Assembly (NCBI RefSeq): GCF_947503465.1
Contig: NZ_CANNDN010000001.1
Span: 868,001 to 932,000 of the forward strand
Direction of reading: 5' to 3'
Length of the DNA: 64,000 bases
DNA from: an uncultured Tateyamaria sp.
GTDB lineage: Bacteria; Pseudomonadota; Alphaproteobacteria; Rhodobacterales; Rhodobacteraceae
Part shown: one piece after another, positions 19,821 through 28,929 of the stretch
Layout: every line of letters starts with the position of its first letter
How positions within the stretch are numbered: position 1 is the stretch's first letter
Notes under the pieces: model-generated
What the model was told of the DNA's origin: nothing
What the model saw: the letters and a program-made list of their open reading frames with translations, nothing else
Databases searched by the model: none
Program-made: the position numbers and the translations under genes

Positions 19821-21059
19821 TTATCCCTTATAGATATCGTCTTTTTTCGCGCGTTGGGAAAATTCTGTCTCATCTCCCCGTGCAAGCGCCTGTGCCTGCG
19901 TGACCCAATTGTCACGGCTCACCCGTCCTTTGAAGCGCACAAGGTGTTGATCGGCCCACGCAACTTCCTCGGGCGTCCACGACGCAAGCTGGTCGAAATG
20001 ATAGACACCCGCGGCGTTCAATTCCTTTTCCAGCCCCGGACCAACGCCCTTGATCAGCTTCAGATCATCCGCACCACCGTCGCGCGGGGCCGTCAAAAGC
20101 TCGGGTTTTGTCCCCGCGGGGACAGCCTTATCCGCCTGTTTTTGCGGCGATTTATTTTCCGTTACCGCAGCGTCCGCCTTCGGCTTCGCCGCCGCCTTGG
20201 CCTGAGGTGCTTCGCCGGGCACTTCCGATGTCTTGTCAGACGCGTCACCCCGCTTGCGCGGTGCGGGCGCTTCGGCCTTGGTCCGCCCACCCTGTTTTCC
20301 GTCCGGGCCGTCGGGGGGCATCATGTCGCCGCTCGGGGCCACATTGTCGTTTGCCTTGCCCCAGGGCGCCAGCAGCGGCACTTCGGTGCCGTCGATACGC
20401 TTGACCGTGTCACCGATATCCGTCGCCAACTGGACCGAAGCATTGTATTTGGTGTGGCCGCTGTCAAAATCCTTGAGGGTGGTCAGACCGCCCAAGGGTT
20501 CGGCAGCATACCGCCCATTTTGCGGGCCGGGCGTAGGCACTTTGCCTGCGGCAAGTTCGTCGATGATCTCGCCCATACGGGCAGCGGTCAGGTCCTCGTA
20601 GTAATCCTTGCCGATCTGGGCCATGGGCGCGTTGGCGCAGGAGCCGAGGCATTCGACCTCTTCCCACGAAAACTTGCCATCGGCCGACAATTGGTGCGGC
20701 TTGGCGGCGATCTTGTCCTTGCAGACGGCCACGAGGTCTTCGGCCCCGCAGATCATGCAGGACGTTGTGCCGCAGACCTGGATATGTGCAACGGACCCAA
20801 CGGGTTGCAGCTGAAACATGAAGTAGAACGAGGCCACTTCGAGCGCGCGGATATAAGCGAGATCCAGCATGTCCGCGACAGCTTCGATCGCCGGACGGGT
20901 CAGCCAACCCTCTTGTTCCTGCGCGCGCCAGAGCAGCGGGATGATGGCGCTGGCCTGACGGCCCTCGGGGTACTTGGTAATCTGCGCGTCGGCCCAGGCC
21001 TGGTTGGCGGGCGTGAAGGCGAAGCTGTCGGGTTGGTCTGGGTGGAGACGGCGGAGCAT
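19821..21059 (-). CDS. nuoE: NADH-quinone oxidoreductase subunit E with long C-terminal HhH extension
   Basis: 412 aa, against about 165-240 for most NuoE/24-kDa subunits. The first ~200 residues are the thioredoxin-like 2Fe-2S domain holding cluster N1a ([15 protein letters not shown] and [14 protein letters not shown]). Then follows a charged, Ala/Lys/Pro-rich linker of ~110 residues and a C-terminal helix-hairpin-helix domain ([15 protein letters not shown]) nearly the same as that of the next gene product. Extended NuoE proteins are known in Rhodobacter relatives. The ATG shares its A with the stop of the DUF559 gene (TAATG). Confidence 0.95.
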   Translation of the reverse strand: MLRRLHPDQPDSFAFTPANQAWADAQITKYPEGRQASAIIPLLWRAQEQEGWLTRPAIEAVADMLDLAYIRALEVASFYFMFQLQPVGSVAHIQVCGTTSCMICGAEDLVAVCKDKIAAKPHQLSADGKFSWEEVECLGSCANAPMAQIGKDYYEDLTAARMGEIIDELAAGKVPTPGPQNGRYAAEPLGGLTTLKDFDSGHTKYNASVQLATDIGDTVKRIDGTEVPLLAPWGKANDNVAPSGDMMPPDGPDGKQGGRTKAEAPAPRKRGDASDKTSEVPGEAPQAKAAAKPKADAAVTENKSPQKQADKAVPAGTKPELLTAPRDGGADDLKLIKGVGPGLEKELNAAGVYHFDQLASWTPEEVAWADQHLVRFKGRVSRDNWVTQAQALARGDETEFSQRAKKDDIYKG

Positions 21060-21604
21060 TAGAGTGTGTGTCCCATCGAGAAGTTGAGGTGTGCGACGCG
21101 CTCCCCCCCTCCGTCCCGGAGGGGGGTCAGGGGGGAGGCGTTCGCCTGAAGTGCGTCGATCACGTCCCGGATCGCGGTTGTGACACCGTACAGGTTTTGC
21201 AGGACGTCATTGTTCCAGAAGCGCAGGACGGAGATGCCGTGCGCGTTCAGAGCATGCGTGCGGGCTGCGTCGGACGTGCTGTCGGCATGTTGACCGCCGT
21301 CAACCTCGATGGCGAGGCGGATGGACGGTGCATAGAAATCGAGGATGTAGCGTTGCAGAACCGGAATTTGGCGGCGAAAGCGCAGGCCCAAGGCATCGAG
21401 GCGCAATGCGTTCCAGAGCGCGCGTTCGGCGTCTGTCGGGTCGGACCGCAGGGCGCGTGCCTTGAGCGTCATGCCGGGGCCGCGGGTGAAGGCCTCCCCC
21501 TTGATCCCCCTCCCCACGGGAGGGGGAGACGACAGAGGCTGGCGCCAGGCGCTGTTCCCCCCTCCGTTTCGGAGGGGGGTTAGGGGGGAGGCGCGTTCGC
21601 TCAC
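21059..21604 (-). CDS. DUF559 / Vsr-like endonuclease-fold protein inserted between nuoD and nuoE
   Basis: 181 aa from a GTG at 21604 that overlaps the nuoD stop (GTGA) and has GGAGAG 8 bases upstream within nuoD. The core starts at an internal ATG (21472): [40 protein letters not shown] and [10 protein letters not shown], i.e. the D...ExD pattern of the PD-(D/E)xK fold typical of DUF559. Residues before the core and after it ([12 protein letters not shown] near the N-terminus, [12 protein letters not shown] near the C-terminus) are translations of direct repeat copies that bound the gene. The stop overlaps the nuoE start (TAATG). Function of DUF559 is not established; it is unrelated to respiration. 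Confidence 0.8.
   Translation of the reverse strand: MSERASPLTPLRNGGGNSAWRQPLSSPPPVGRGIKGEAFTRGPGMTLKARALRSDPTDAERALWNALRLDALGLRFRRQIPVLQRYILDFYAPSIRLAIEVDGGQHADSTSDAARTHALNAHGISVLRFWNNDVLQNLYGVTTAIRDVIDALQANASPLTPLRDGGGERVAHLNFSMGHTL
21101..21145. repeat. GC-rich palindromic repeat, copy 1 (direct)
   Basis: 45-bp copy at the 3' end of the DUF559 gene, containing CCCCCTCC / GGAGGGGG inverted arms around GTCCC, followed by TCAGGGGGGAGGCG. About 40 of 45 positions match the copy at 21556-21600 in the same orientation. It is translated as [12 protein letters not shown] within the DUF559 frame. Confidence 0.85.
21493..21531. repeat. GC-rich palindromic repeat, copy 2 (inverted)
   Basis: A diverged copy in the opposite orientation to the two outer copies: on the minus strand it reads as the family pattern reversed (CCCCCTTGATCCCCCTCCCC, then GGGAGGGGGAGACG). 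It falls in the N-terminal region of the DUF559 frame, upstream of the conserved core. Confidence 0.7.
21556..21600. repeat. GC-rich palindromic repeat, copy 3 (direct)
   Basis: 45-bp copy immediately after the nuoD stop, at the 5' end of the DUF559 gene; arms CCCCCCTCCG / CGGAGGGGGG around TTT, then TTAGGGGGGAGGCG. Same orientation as copy 1, so copies 1 and 3 frame a 500-bp cassette. Translated as [12 protein letters not shown]. Confidence 0.85.
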
Positions 21605-22821
21605 CTGTCAATCTCTCCGAACACCACGTCCATCGTGCCGATGATGGCGGCGACATCCGCCAACTGGTGCCCCTTGGAGATGTAGTCCATCGCCTGCAAA
21701 TGCAGGAAGCCCGGAGCGCGCAGCTTGGCGCGGTACGGTTTGTTCGACCCGTCCGCGACGAGGTAGACGCCGAACTCGCCCTTGGGCGCTTCGACCGCGC
21801 AGTACACTTCGCCTTCGGGGACGTGGAACCCTTCGGTATAAAGCTTGAAGTGGTGGATCAGCGATTCCATCGACGTTTTCATGTCGGTGCGCGACGGCGG
21901 CGTGATCTTGCCGCGCGCAAGGATGTCGCCCGGGCAATCGCGCAACTTGCCGATGGCCTGTTTGATGATGCCGATCGACTGGCGCATCTCTTCCATGCGG
22001 ACGAGGTAGCGGTCATAGCAGTCGCCGTTCTTGCCCACGGGGATCTGGAAGTCGAATTCATCGTAGCATTCGTAGGGCTGCGACCGGCGCAGGTCCCAAG
22101 CAAGGCCAGAGCCCCGCACCATCACGCCGGAGAAGCCGTATTTCAGGATGTCATCTTCGGTCACGATGCCGATGTCGGCGTTGCGCTGTTTGAAGATGCG
22201 GTTTTCGGTCAGGAGGCCATCGATATCCTCCATGAAACCGGACATGAACTTGTGGGCCCATTCCTCGATATCATCAAGCAGTTCGGGCGGCAGGTCCTGA
22301 TGCACACCGCCGGGGCGGAAATAGGCCGCGTGCAGACGTGCGCCACAGGCCCGTTCGTAGAAGATCATCAGCTGCTCACGCTCTTCAAAGCCCCAGAGCG
22401 GGGGCGTGAGCGCGCCCACGTCGAGCGCTTGGGTGGTGATGTTGAGCAGGTGGTTCAGGACGCGGCCAATCTCGCAAAAAAGCACGCGAATGAGGCTGGC
22501 GCGGCGTGGCACTTCGACGCCTGTCAGCTTTTCGATGGCCAGACACCAGGCGTGTTCCTGGTTCATCGGGGCCACATAGTCGAGCCGGTCGAAATAAGGC
22601 AGGTTTTGCAGGTAGGTCCTGCTTTCCATCAGCTTTTCGGTGCCACGGTGCAGCAGGCCGATATGCGGGTCGCAGCGTTCCACGATCTCGCCGTCCAGTT
22701 CCAGGACAAGCCGCAGAACCCCGTGTGCCGCAGGGTGTTGCGGGCCGAAGTTGATGTTGAAGTTGCGGATTTTCTGTTCGCCGGTGAGGGCGTCGTCGAA
22801 ACCTTTGGAGCCGTCCATCAT
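21601..22821 (-). CDS. nuoD: NADH-quinone oxidoreductase subunit D (49-kDa)
   Basis: 406 aa from the first of two ATG codons at 22821/22818, with AAGGAG 8 bases upstream (inside the end of the preceding gene). Forms the quinone site with NuoB. Seen: [18 protein letters not shown] with the quinone-site His, [26 protein letters not shown] and the C-terminal [14 protein letters not shown], all standard. Confidence 0.98.
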   Translation of the reverse strand: MMDGSKGFDDALTGEQKIRNFNINFGPQHPAAHGVLRLVLELDGEIVERCDPHIGLLHRGTEKLMESRTYLQNLPYFDRLDYVAPMNQEHAWCLAIEKLTGVEVPRRASLIRVLFCEIGRVLNHLLNITTQALDVGALTPPLWGFEEREQLMIFYERACGARLHAAYFRPGGVHQDLPPELLDDIEEWAHKFMSGFMEDIDGLLTENRIFKQRNADIGIVTEDDILKYGFSGVMVRGSGLAWDLRRSQPYECYDEFDFQIPVGKNGDCYDRYLVRMEEMRQSIGIIKQAIGKLRDCPGDILARGKITPPSRTDMKTSMESLIHHFKLYTEGFHVPEGEVYCAVEAPKGEFGVYLVADGSNKPYRAKLRAPGFLHLQAMDYISKGHQLADVAAIIGTMDVVFGEIDR

Positions 22822-22826
22822 TGTCC

Positions 22827-23213
22827 TTACTCCTTGTCCAGATGCGCCGCCGTGCGGAACACCTTTGTCAGTAATTTCCAAGCGCCACCCACGTGGACAA
22901 AGCCCAAGTGGTCCTCGTAACGCAGGGGCGGCACATCGACAGTCAGATGAACCCGCGCGATGTCTCCACCCGCCTCATCGATGCTGAGCATGTTGTATTT
23001 CGCGGGGGCCGGAAACGGGTCACGCCCGCGCACGCGGTCGAGATAGGCCGCTTTATCCCAGAACGTCGCCGCATCGTTTTCGATGTGCGTCATCTGGAAT
23101 TTCTCGTGGCACAGTACTTCGAACACGTCCGCCTTGGCGAAGTACACCGCGTCGCAATAGGCCAGCGCGGCGGCTTCCAGTTCAGCATGGATATCGGCAG
23201 CACCATCGGCCAT
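22827..23213 (-). CDS. NTF2-like / lumazine-binding-type protein between nuoC and nuoD
   Basis: 128 aa. [21 protein letters not shown] begins a SnoaL/NTF2-like fold; the pattern [24 protein letters not shown] and later [14 protein letters not shown] fits the Lumazine_bd_2/NTF2 group that includes many unassigned small proteins and some ligand-binding ones. The ATG shares its A with the TGA of the 55-aa gene upstream (TGATG). Nothing in the sequence shows a substrate. Confidence 0.74.
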   Translation of the reverse strand: MADGAADIHAELEAAALAYCDAVYFAKADVFEVLCHEKFQMTHIENDAATFWDKAAYLDRVRGRDPFPAPAKYNMLSIDEAGGDIARVHLTVDVPPLRYEDHLGFVHVGGAWKLLTKVFRTAAHLDKE

Positions 23214-23380
23214 CACCGCTTCTCCAGCTCTTGCAGCTTCATTGCCATGATCCACAGCAGCACGATGGTCCCCACGGGCAGGATGCAGAACAGCGCCCAG
23301 TATTGGTTGATCCCGAAATGGGGCAGCAGCTTGAACATCGGGATGATGCTTGCCGCTGCGATGAGGAGCCACCAGAGCAT
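23213..23380 (-). CDS. 55-aa two-span membrane protein after nuoC
   Basis: Reads from the ATG at 23380, 5 bases after the nuoC TAG, to a TGA that overlaps the next ATG (TGATG). The product starts MLWWLLIAAASIIPMF, has a short loop HFGINQYW, a second hydrophobic helix (ALFCILPVGTIVLLWIMAM) and a charged end KLQELEKR. No family is recognised. Its presence explains the otherwise empty 170 bases between nuoC and the NTF2-like gene. Confidence 0.68.
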   Translation of the reverse strand: MLWWLLIAAASIIPMFKLLPHFGINQYWALFCILPVGTIVLLWIMAMKLQELEKR

Positions 23381-23385
23381 GTCCA

Positions 23386-23994
23386 CTACTTCGCCTCCGC
23401 TTCCTTTTCATCCCCCGGAAGGATGTATTCGGCCCCTTCCCAAGGCGACATGAAGTCGAACTGGCGGTATTCCTGCACAAGGCTGACGGGTTCGTAGACG
23501 ACGCGCTTTTCCGCCTCGTCATAGCGGACCTCGGTGTAGCCCGTTGTGGGGAAGTCCTTGCGCAGCGGGTAGCCGCGAAAGCCGTAATCCGTGAGGATGC
23601 GCCGCAGGTCCGGGTGGCCCGAGAAGAGGATGCCGAACATGTCGAACACCTCGCGTTCGAACCAGTTGGCGGAGGGGTGGATATCGACCAGTGACGGTAC
23701 GATCTGGTCCTCGCGGATCGACACGCGCAGGCGGATGCGGTGGTTCTGGTACATCGACAGGAAGTGGTAGACGACGTCGAACCGCTTGGCCCGGCCCGGG
23801 TAATCCACGGCCGTGATGTCCACCAGCGTCGAGAATTTGCAGGTGCTGTCGGCGGTGATGAATTCGACAAAGCCGGTCAGGCTGGCGGGCGCCACGTCGA
23901 TGTTCAACTCACCATGGGTGACGTCCCAGGCCAGCACGCAATCGGGGCGCTTGGCTTCAAGATAGGTGCCAAGTTCGGTCATTGCTTCGGACAT
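23386..23994 (-). CDS. nuoC: NADH-quinone oxidoreductase subunit C (30-kDa)
   Basis: 202 aa, separate from NuoD as in Paracoccus and mitochondria (not the NuoCD fusion of E. coli). The C-terminal signature [20 protein letters not shown] followed by [19 protein letters not shown] is complete. Its start is 9 bases after the nuoB stop. Confidence 0.98.
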   Translation of the reverse strand: MSEAMTELGTYLEAKRPDCVLAWDVTHGELNIDVAPASLTGFVEFITADSTCKFSTLVDITAVDYPGRAKRFDVVYHFLSMYQNHRIRLRVSIREDQIVPSLVDIHPSANWFEREVFDMFGILFSGHPDLRRILTDYGFRGYPLRKDFPTTGYTEVRYDEAEKRVVYEPVSLVQEYRQFDFMSPWEGAEYILPGDEKEAEAK

Positions 23995-24003
23995 GGGTTC
24001 CCC

Positions 24004-24899
<896 letters not shown>

Positions 24900-24965
24900 G
24901 TTGGGCTCCTTTTCTTGGCGCGAGACGTGACGCACCAGGTCAAGTGGCAAAGTTGACTGGGCACG

Positions 24966-24994
24966 GGTTTACGCCCGCCGCATGTCAGGGTCAA
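24966..24994 (-). promoter_or_regulatory. Candidate promoter of the nuo operon
   Basis: On the minus strand TTGACC (24994-24989) is separated by 17 bases from TAAACC (24971-24966), placing the start of transcription about 58 bases before nuoA. The -35 box is good, the -10 box partial. No other promoter of similar quality is seen in the 160 bases between the GAF-protein gene and nuoA. Inference from pattern only. Confidence 0.42.
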
Positions 24995-25059
24995 TAAAGC
25001 CCGGGGCGGAAGTCGCGGAAAAGGACGGGTGATTTCGCCGCAGCGTGGACAATTTGATG

Positions 25060-25839
25060 TCAGGCGGGATCAGTGCGGCTCCATTCCGCCAGGGTCAGCC
25101 CGGCCTTGGGCGCATAAAGCTGCACATGCAATGCGTGGCTGGGCCGTCCAGGCATGTCGACCGACACATCGCCCGAGCGGGCACCGCCGCTGGCCAGCCG
25201 CTGTGCCGCATGCGGCAAGACCAGCAGTTCCTGATAGGTCAATTCCAGGTCCGCCCGCGTCGCATCATTGGCAAACACCAGTTCACCGGCATCGTTGTGG
25301 ATGGTGATGGCCGTGCCGCTGGCTTCGGCCAGGGTGGTCAGAATGGCATCGTTCTCGGCCAGCGCATCACTCAACGCCTTTTGCTCGTATCGCAGTACCA
25401 GGCGTTCAATCTTGCTTTCGACCAGATCGGCAATGGCTTCGAGATAGGCAAGCTCGGCATTGCTCCAGATCCGGGGGGACGCGGACAGAGCGCACATCGC
25501 CCCCATCGGCGTGCCATCGTCCGACCGCAGCGGCACGCCCATATAGGCCCCGATGTTCATCGTGCGGACCGTGGGCGCATCGCGGAACCGCCTGTCCGCG
25601 TGCACATCAGGGACGCGCAACGCCGCCCCTGCCTGCATCGTATGCACACAGATCGTATCGCGGGCCAGAACCGACCGCTCTGAAAACGGTTCGTCCGCAC
25701 TGGAATGGCCCAGCGCCAAGAGCGCGTCATCCTGCAACACGCTCACCAGGCTGAGAGCGCAGTTCAGTTTCGCCGCGACCGATTGCGCCAAGGCGTCAAA
25801 TTCGGCCATGTTGCTCACGTCGAGCGTCAGTTCCGCCAT
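25060..25839 (-). CDS. GAF domain sensor protein with PAS-like C-terminus
   Basis: 259 aa from the ATG at 25839 with GGAAGA upstream; the frame continues upstream but without protein-like sequence. Residues about 10-150 form a GAF domain of the class often fused to sensor kinases (SLVSVLQDDALLALGHSS, RDTICVHTMQAG, GAYMGVPLRSDDGTPMGAMC). Residues about 165-250 look PAS-like (ILTTLAEASGTAITIHNDAG). There is no kinase, GGDEF, EAL or HTH output domain, so its partner must be elsewhere. The gene stands alone between nuo and the DUF1330 gene; it is cytoplasmic. Confidence 0.8.
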   Translation of the reverse strand: MAELTLDVSNMAEFDALAQSVAAKLNCALSLVSVLQDDALLALGHSSADEPFSERSVLARDTICVHTMQAGAALRVPDVHADRRFRDAPTVRTMNIGAYMGVPLRSDDGTPMGAMCALSASPRIWSNAELAYLEAIADLVESKIERLVLRYEQKALSDALAENDAILTTLAEASGTAITIHNDAGELVFANDATRADLELTYQELLVLPHAAQRLASGGARSGDVSVDMPGRPSHALHVQLYAPKAGLTLAEWSRTDPA

Positions 25840-25981
25840 TGTGATCTTCCGTAACGCCGTACCCTGCGCGCTGCCGAAACAGGCGCGCCTTTTTGAAAAT
25901 ATCGCAAAGTTGACGCTACGTAAAACAAAATGGTCCAAAACAACGCGAAACGTGGCAGATCATTTCAGTTTCTGATCAGGT

Positions 25982-25997
25982 GCGCGGAGTCCCGCGC
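25982..25997 (-). terminator. Hairpin after the DUF1330 gene
   Basis: GCGCGG, loop of 4, CCGCGC forms a perfect 6-bp GC stem 6 bases after the DUF1330 stop. No T-run follows, so it may only be part of a factor-dependent end. A longer, weaker repeat (GATCA...TGATC) lies just beyond. Confidence 0.38.
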
Positions 25998-26002
25998 ATG
26001 AT

Positions 26003-26284
26003 TTACATCAGGATGATATCGGATACCCCTGCCCCACGGCGCAGGGCGTGCACGCTTTGCAAATCGGGGTCGGCCATCCACGCCTCGGCGGCGGCGCGGT
26101 CGGGAAAGCGCACGACAGCCAATGCATCGGGCAGAATGGGCGCCCCTTCCAGGATCGACAGGTCGGGCGAGGCTTGCACAACCTCGCCACCATGCCGCGC
26201 CAAGGCGTTGGCGGCGAGTTCGCGGTACTGGGCCAGGCTGTCCGGATTGGTGATGCGCAACATGACAACGGCGTGAGTGGTCAT
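26003..26284 (-). CDS. DUF1330 domain protein
   Basis: 93 aa, family-typical length. HAVVMLRITNPDSLAQYREL, HGGEVVQASPD and VVRFPDRAAAEAWMADPDLQ match DUF1330, a dimeric alpha-beta barrel family with no settled function. AAAGGA lies 8 bases before the ATG. Divergent from the LysR-type regulator, which probably controls it, since LysR regulators commonly govern the adjacent divergent gene. Confidence 0.85.
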   Translation of the reverse strand: MTTHAVVMLRITNPDSLAQYRELAANALARHGGEVVQASPDLSILEGAPILPDALAVVRFPDRAAAEAWMADPDLQSVHALRRGAGVSDIILM

Positions 26285-26403
26285 CTTCTTGGTCCTTTCG
26301 GGTTGGTCAGGCGCACGCTATCGCTGCCTAACCTGTGAAAGAAACGAGTGTGTTTGCGCCCCGCCTGTGCAAAAACGATCAGGTGCACACACAGGAGCAA
26401 GTG

Positions 26404-27282
26404 ATGGATTGGGGTGATTTGCGCTTTGTTCTGGAAACAGCGCGTCAGGGCGGCCTGAGCGGTGCAGCCCGCGCCCTGGGCGTGAACCATGCAACCGTCG
26501 CCCGGCGCATTGCAGCCGCCGAGGCGGCCCTGGGCACGCCGCTGTTTGATCGCCGCCCGTCGGGCTATGTGCCCACGCAGGCCGGTCGGGATGCCGCCCG
26601 CACCGCCGAAGCGTTCGAGGCCGAACAGGCCGCCCTGTCCCGCGCAATTGCCGCGCGGGATGCGGCCTTGAGCGGCCCGCTGACCGTCACCGCCCCGCAT
26701 TTGATGGTGCATTCGGTCCTCGCGCCCGTTTTCGGTGCCTTTGCGCGGGCGCATCCCGAGATCGCGTTGTCCGTGCTGGGCTCGATCGAGACGCTGAACC
26801 TGGCTGAACGCGAAGCGGACGTTGCGATCCGTATCTCGGACGCGCCGGATCCGGACCTGGTGGGCCGTCAGGTCGCCGTCCAGAAATCAGCGGTCTATGC
26901 CAGCAAGGACTATCTCGACCGGTTCGAACGTGATCCGGGTCGCGGCCTGCACTGGCTGCGGTTCCTGCATTGGCACCCGACGCCGAAGGAGGTGCTGGAC
27001 GTGTACCCCAATGCCCGCACCGTCATGGCGCTGGACGATATGGTCGCGATGATCGGGGCCATGCGTGCCGGATTGGGTGCGTCGCGCGCGCCGTGCATTC
27101 TCGGCGATGCCGATCCGAGCCTTGCCCGCGTGCCGGGCCTGCCGCTGATGTCCTACCCCTCAATCTGGGTCCTGACCCATGCGGACCTGCGTGCCGTGCC
27201 GCGCATCGCGGCCTTTACCGACTTCGTATCGGCGGCGCTGCGCAGAAAGCGTGCGGCCTTTGCTGGCAACGCCGGGGCCTAG
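26404..27282 (+). CDS. LysR-family transcriptional regulator
   Basis: 292 aa from the ATG at 26404, with GGAG 8 bases upstream. The N-terminal winged helix-turn-helix is clear: LRFVLETARQGGLSGAARAL, VNHATVARRIAAAEAALGT and LFDRRPSGYVPTQAG. The effector domain follows (residues 90-290). The N-terminal DWGDLRFVLE wording is typical of the subgroup with short regulatory domains that lack a known ligand. It ends 3 bases into the stop of the convergent hydratase gene. Confidence 0.92.
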   Translation: MDWGDLRFVLETARQGGLSGAARALGVNHATVARRIAAAEAALGTPLFDRRPSGYVPTQAGRDAARTAEAFEAEQAALSRAIAARDAALSGPLTVTAPHLMVHSVLAPVFGAFARAHPEIALSVLGSIETLNLAEREADVAIRISDAPDPDLVGRQVAVQKSAVYASKDYLDRFERDPGRGLHWLRFLHWHPTPKEVLDVYPNARTVMALDDMVAMIGAMRAGLGASRAPCILGDADPSLARVPGLPLMSYPSIWVLTHADLRAVPRIAAFTDFVSAALRRKRAAFAGNAGA

Positions 27283-28064
27283 TCCGGCATCCAGGCCGCC
27301 TTGCGCTTGGCAAAGAAGGCGTCGATGCCTTCGGCGGCCTCGGCGCTTTCCCAGCGGGATTTCAGGGCCGCCACGGATGACGCAATGGTGGCCTCGTCAA
27401 TGCGCGGTCCAAAGCTGCGCGCCAGTGCCTTGGCCGCGGCCACCGCACCGGGGGCGCAGTTGAGGTAGGGCGCGACCTCGGCCTCGATCGCCTGTGCCAG
27501 ATCGTCCACCGGAACGATCCGCGTCAGAAGGCCCAGGTCCACCGCTTCGGCGGCGTCAAACAGGCGCGAGGACATGAAGACGCGCCGCGCCCGCCCCTCG
27601 CCCATGCGCGCCACGACATAAGGCCCGATGGTGGCCGGGATGATCCCCAGCCGTGTTTCGGTAAGGCCCATGCGGATGTGATCGGCCCCGATGGCCACGT
27701 CGCAGACCGACGCCATGCCCACGCCGCCGCCAAAGGCATTGCCATGCACCGCCCCGATCAGCGGTTTGGGCATCGTGTTGAGCGCATGCAGCATATGCGC
27801 CAGCTTGCCCGCCTCGCGCGCGCGGGTGTCCGCATCCGACTGCATATGGTCGCGCATCCAGCCCAGATCACCGCCCGCGCAGAATGTCTTGCCCGCCGCG
27901 GCCAGCACGACCACACGCACGCTGTCATCCGCGCCCAGCGCTTGGGCTGCATCGTGCAGGTCCGCGATCATCTGTGCGTTCATCGCGTTATGCTTGTCCG
28001 CGCGGTCAAGGCGCAGGGTTGCGACGCCGCGAGCATCGGTCGAGATCGAAAGCGTACCGGTCAC
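27279..28064 (-). CDS. liuC: Methylglutaconyl-CoA hydratase (enoyl-CoA hydratase family)
   Basis: 261 aa from a GTG at 28064, one base after the HMG-CoA lyase stop. Adds water to 3-methylglutaconyl-CoA, giving HMG-CoA in leucine breakdown. Crotonase motifs: AAAGKTFCAGGDLGWM (oxyanion loop), AVHGNAFGGGVGMASVCDVA with the second oxyanion glycine, and LTETRLGIIPATIGPYV with the catalytic Glu of hydratases. Family membership is certain; the specific substrate rests on the operon, which supplies the enzymes before and after it. Confidence 0.9.
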   Translation of the reverse strand: MTGTLSISTDARGVATLRLDRADKHNAMNAQMIADLHDAAQALGADDSVRVVVLAAAGKTFCAGGDLGWMRDHMQSDADTRAREAGKLAHMLHALNTMPKPLIGAVHGNAFGGGVGMASVCDVAIGADHIRMGLTETRLGIIPATIGPYVVARMGEGRARRVFMSSRLFDAAEAVDLGLLTRIVPVDDLAQAIEAEVAPYLNCAPGAVAAAKALARSFGPRIDEATIASSVAALKSRWESAEAAEGIDAFFAKRKAAWMPD

Positions 28065-28065
28065 G

Positions 28066-28929
28066 TCAGCCGTCCTTGTCTGCGCTGCGCATGGCGCGGG
28101 CCATGTCCGCGGCCTGGGCGATGATGTCGAGGTCGAGGCCGGTGTCATAGCCCAGGCGGGCCAGATGCGCGGCCACGGCCTCGGTTGCGACATTGCCAGC
28201 GGCCCCCGGCGCATAGGGGCACCCGCCAAGCCCCCCGACCGCCGCGTCAAAGACCCGAACGCCCAGCGCCAGTGCGGCATCGATATTGTCCAGCGCCCGC
28301 CCGTCCGTGTCGTGAAAATGCCCGGCCAGTCGGCCCACGGGCACAACGTCGCGCACCGCCAGCAGCATCCGGGCCACCGCGTCGGGTGTGCCCCGCCCGA
28401 TCGTGTCGCCCAGGCTGACCTCGTAACAGCCCATGGCAAACAGCCGGTCTGCCACCCGTGCGACCGCATCCGGCGCGACCGCCCCGTCATAGGGACAGTC
28501 CACAACGCAGGACACGTAGCCACGCACCGGCAGGTCGATGGCACGGGCCGCATCGATGACCGGGGCAAACCTGTCCAGCGCCTCGTCGATGCCGGCGTTG
28601 ATGTTGGCGCGCGAGAACCCTTCGCTGGCAGAGCCGAACACCGCAACTTCGTCCGCGCCGGCGGCGCGCGCATCGTCAAAGCCGCGCATGTTCGGGGTCA
28701 GCGCGGCATACCGCACGCCCCGCGCGCGGGTGATGCCCGCCAGCACCTCGGCACTGCCGGCCATTTGCGGCACCCATTTCGGGCTGACAAAGCTCGCGCA
28801 TTCGATGCGTTGGAACCCTGCACGGCTGAGCACGTCGACCAGGGCCACCTTCTCGGCAACCGGGATCTCGCGCGCTTCGTTCTGCAGGCCGTCGCGTGGC
28901 CCCACTTCGTAGATTTCGACCCTGTCCAT
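28066..28929 (-). CDS. liuE: Hydroxymethylglutaryl-CoA lyase
   Basis: 287 aa. Splits HMG-CoA into acetyl-CoA and acetoacetate, the last step of leucine catabolism. TIM-barrel motifs: EVGPRDGLQNEAR (metal and substrate binding), AVFGSASEGFSRANIN, SCVVDCPYDG, LGDTIGRGTPD and HFHDTDGRALDN with metal-binding His, and the catalytic loop GLGGCPYAPGAAGNVATE with its cysteine. It starts directly after the GST gene and overlaps nothing. Confidence 0.95.
   Translation of the reverse strand: MDRVEIYEVGPRDGLQNEAREIPVAEKVALVDVLSRAGFQRIECASFVSPKWVPQMAGSAEVLAGITRARGVRYAALTPNMRGFDDARAAGADEVAVFGSASEGFSRANINAGIDEALDRFAPVIDAARAIDLPVRGYVSCVVDCPYDGAVAPDAVARVADRLFAMGCYEVSLGDTIGRGTPDAVARMLLAVRDVVPVGRLAGHFHDTDGRALDNIDAALALGVRVFDAAVGGLGGCPYAPGAAGNVATEAVAAHLARLGYDTGLDLDIIAQAADMARAMRSADKDG

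Noticed and set aside
21059-21604. Whether the DUF559 cassette is an insertion sequence
   Set aside because: No transposase, no terminal inverted repeats of IS type and no target-site duplication is visible. It is described as a repeat-bounded cassette instead.
22822-23870. Extended frame upstream of the NTF2-like gene running through nuoC
   Set aside because: The upstream part is an out-of-frame reading of nuoC (Ser/Arg/Thr-rich). The TGATG start at 23213 is far better.
26309-26329. AGGC-N13-GCCT partial palindrome between DUF1330 and LysR-type regulator genes
   Set aside because: Half-sites match over only 4-5 bases and no T-N11-A core is clear, so it was not listed as a LysR site although one is expected in this gap.
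27279-28679. A single 466-aa frame covering the hydratase and part of the HMG-CoA lyase region
   Set aside because: Only the last 261 residues look like a hydratase; the earlier part is the lyase gene read out of frame. No fusion is present.
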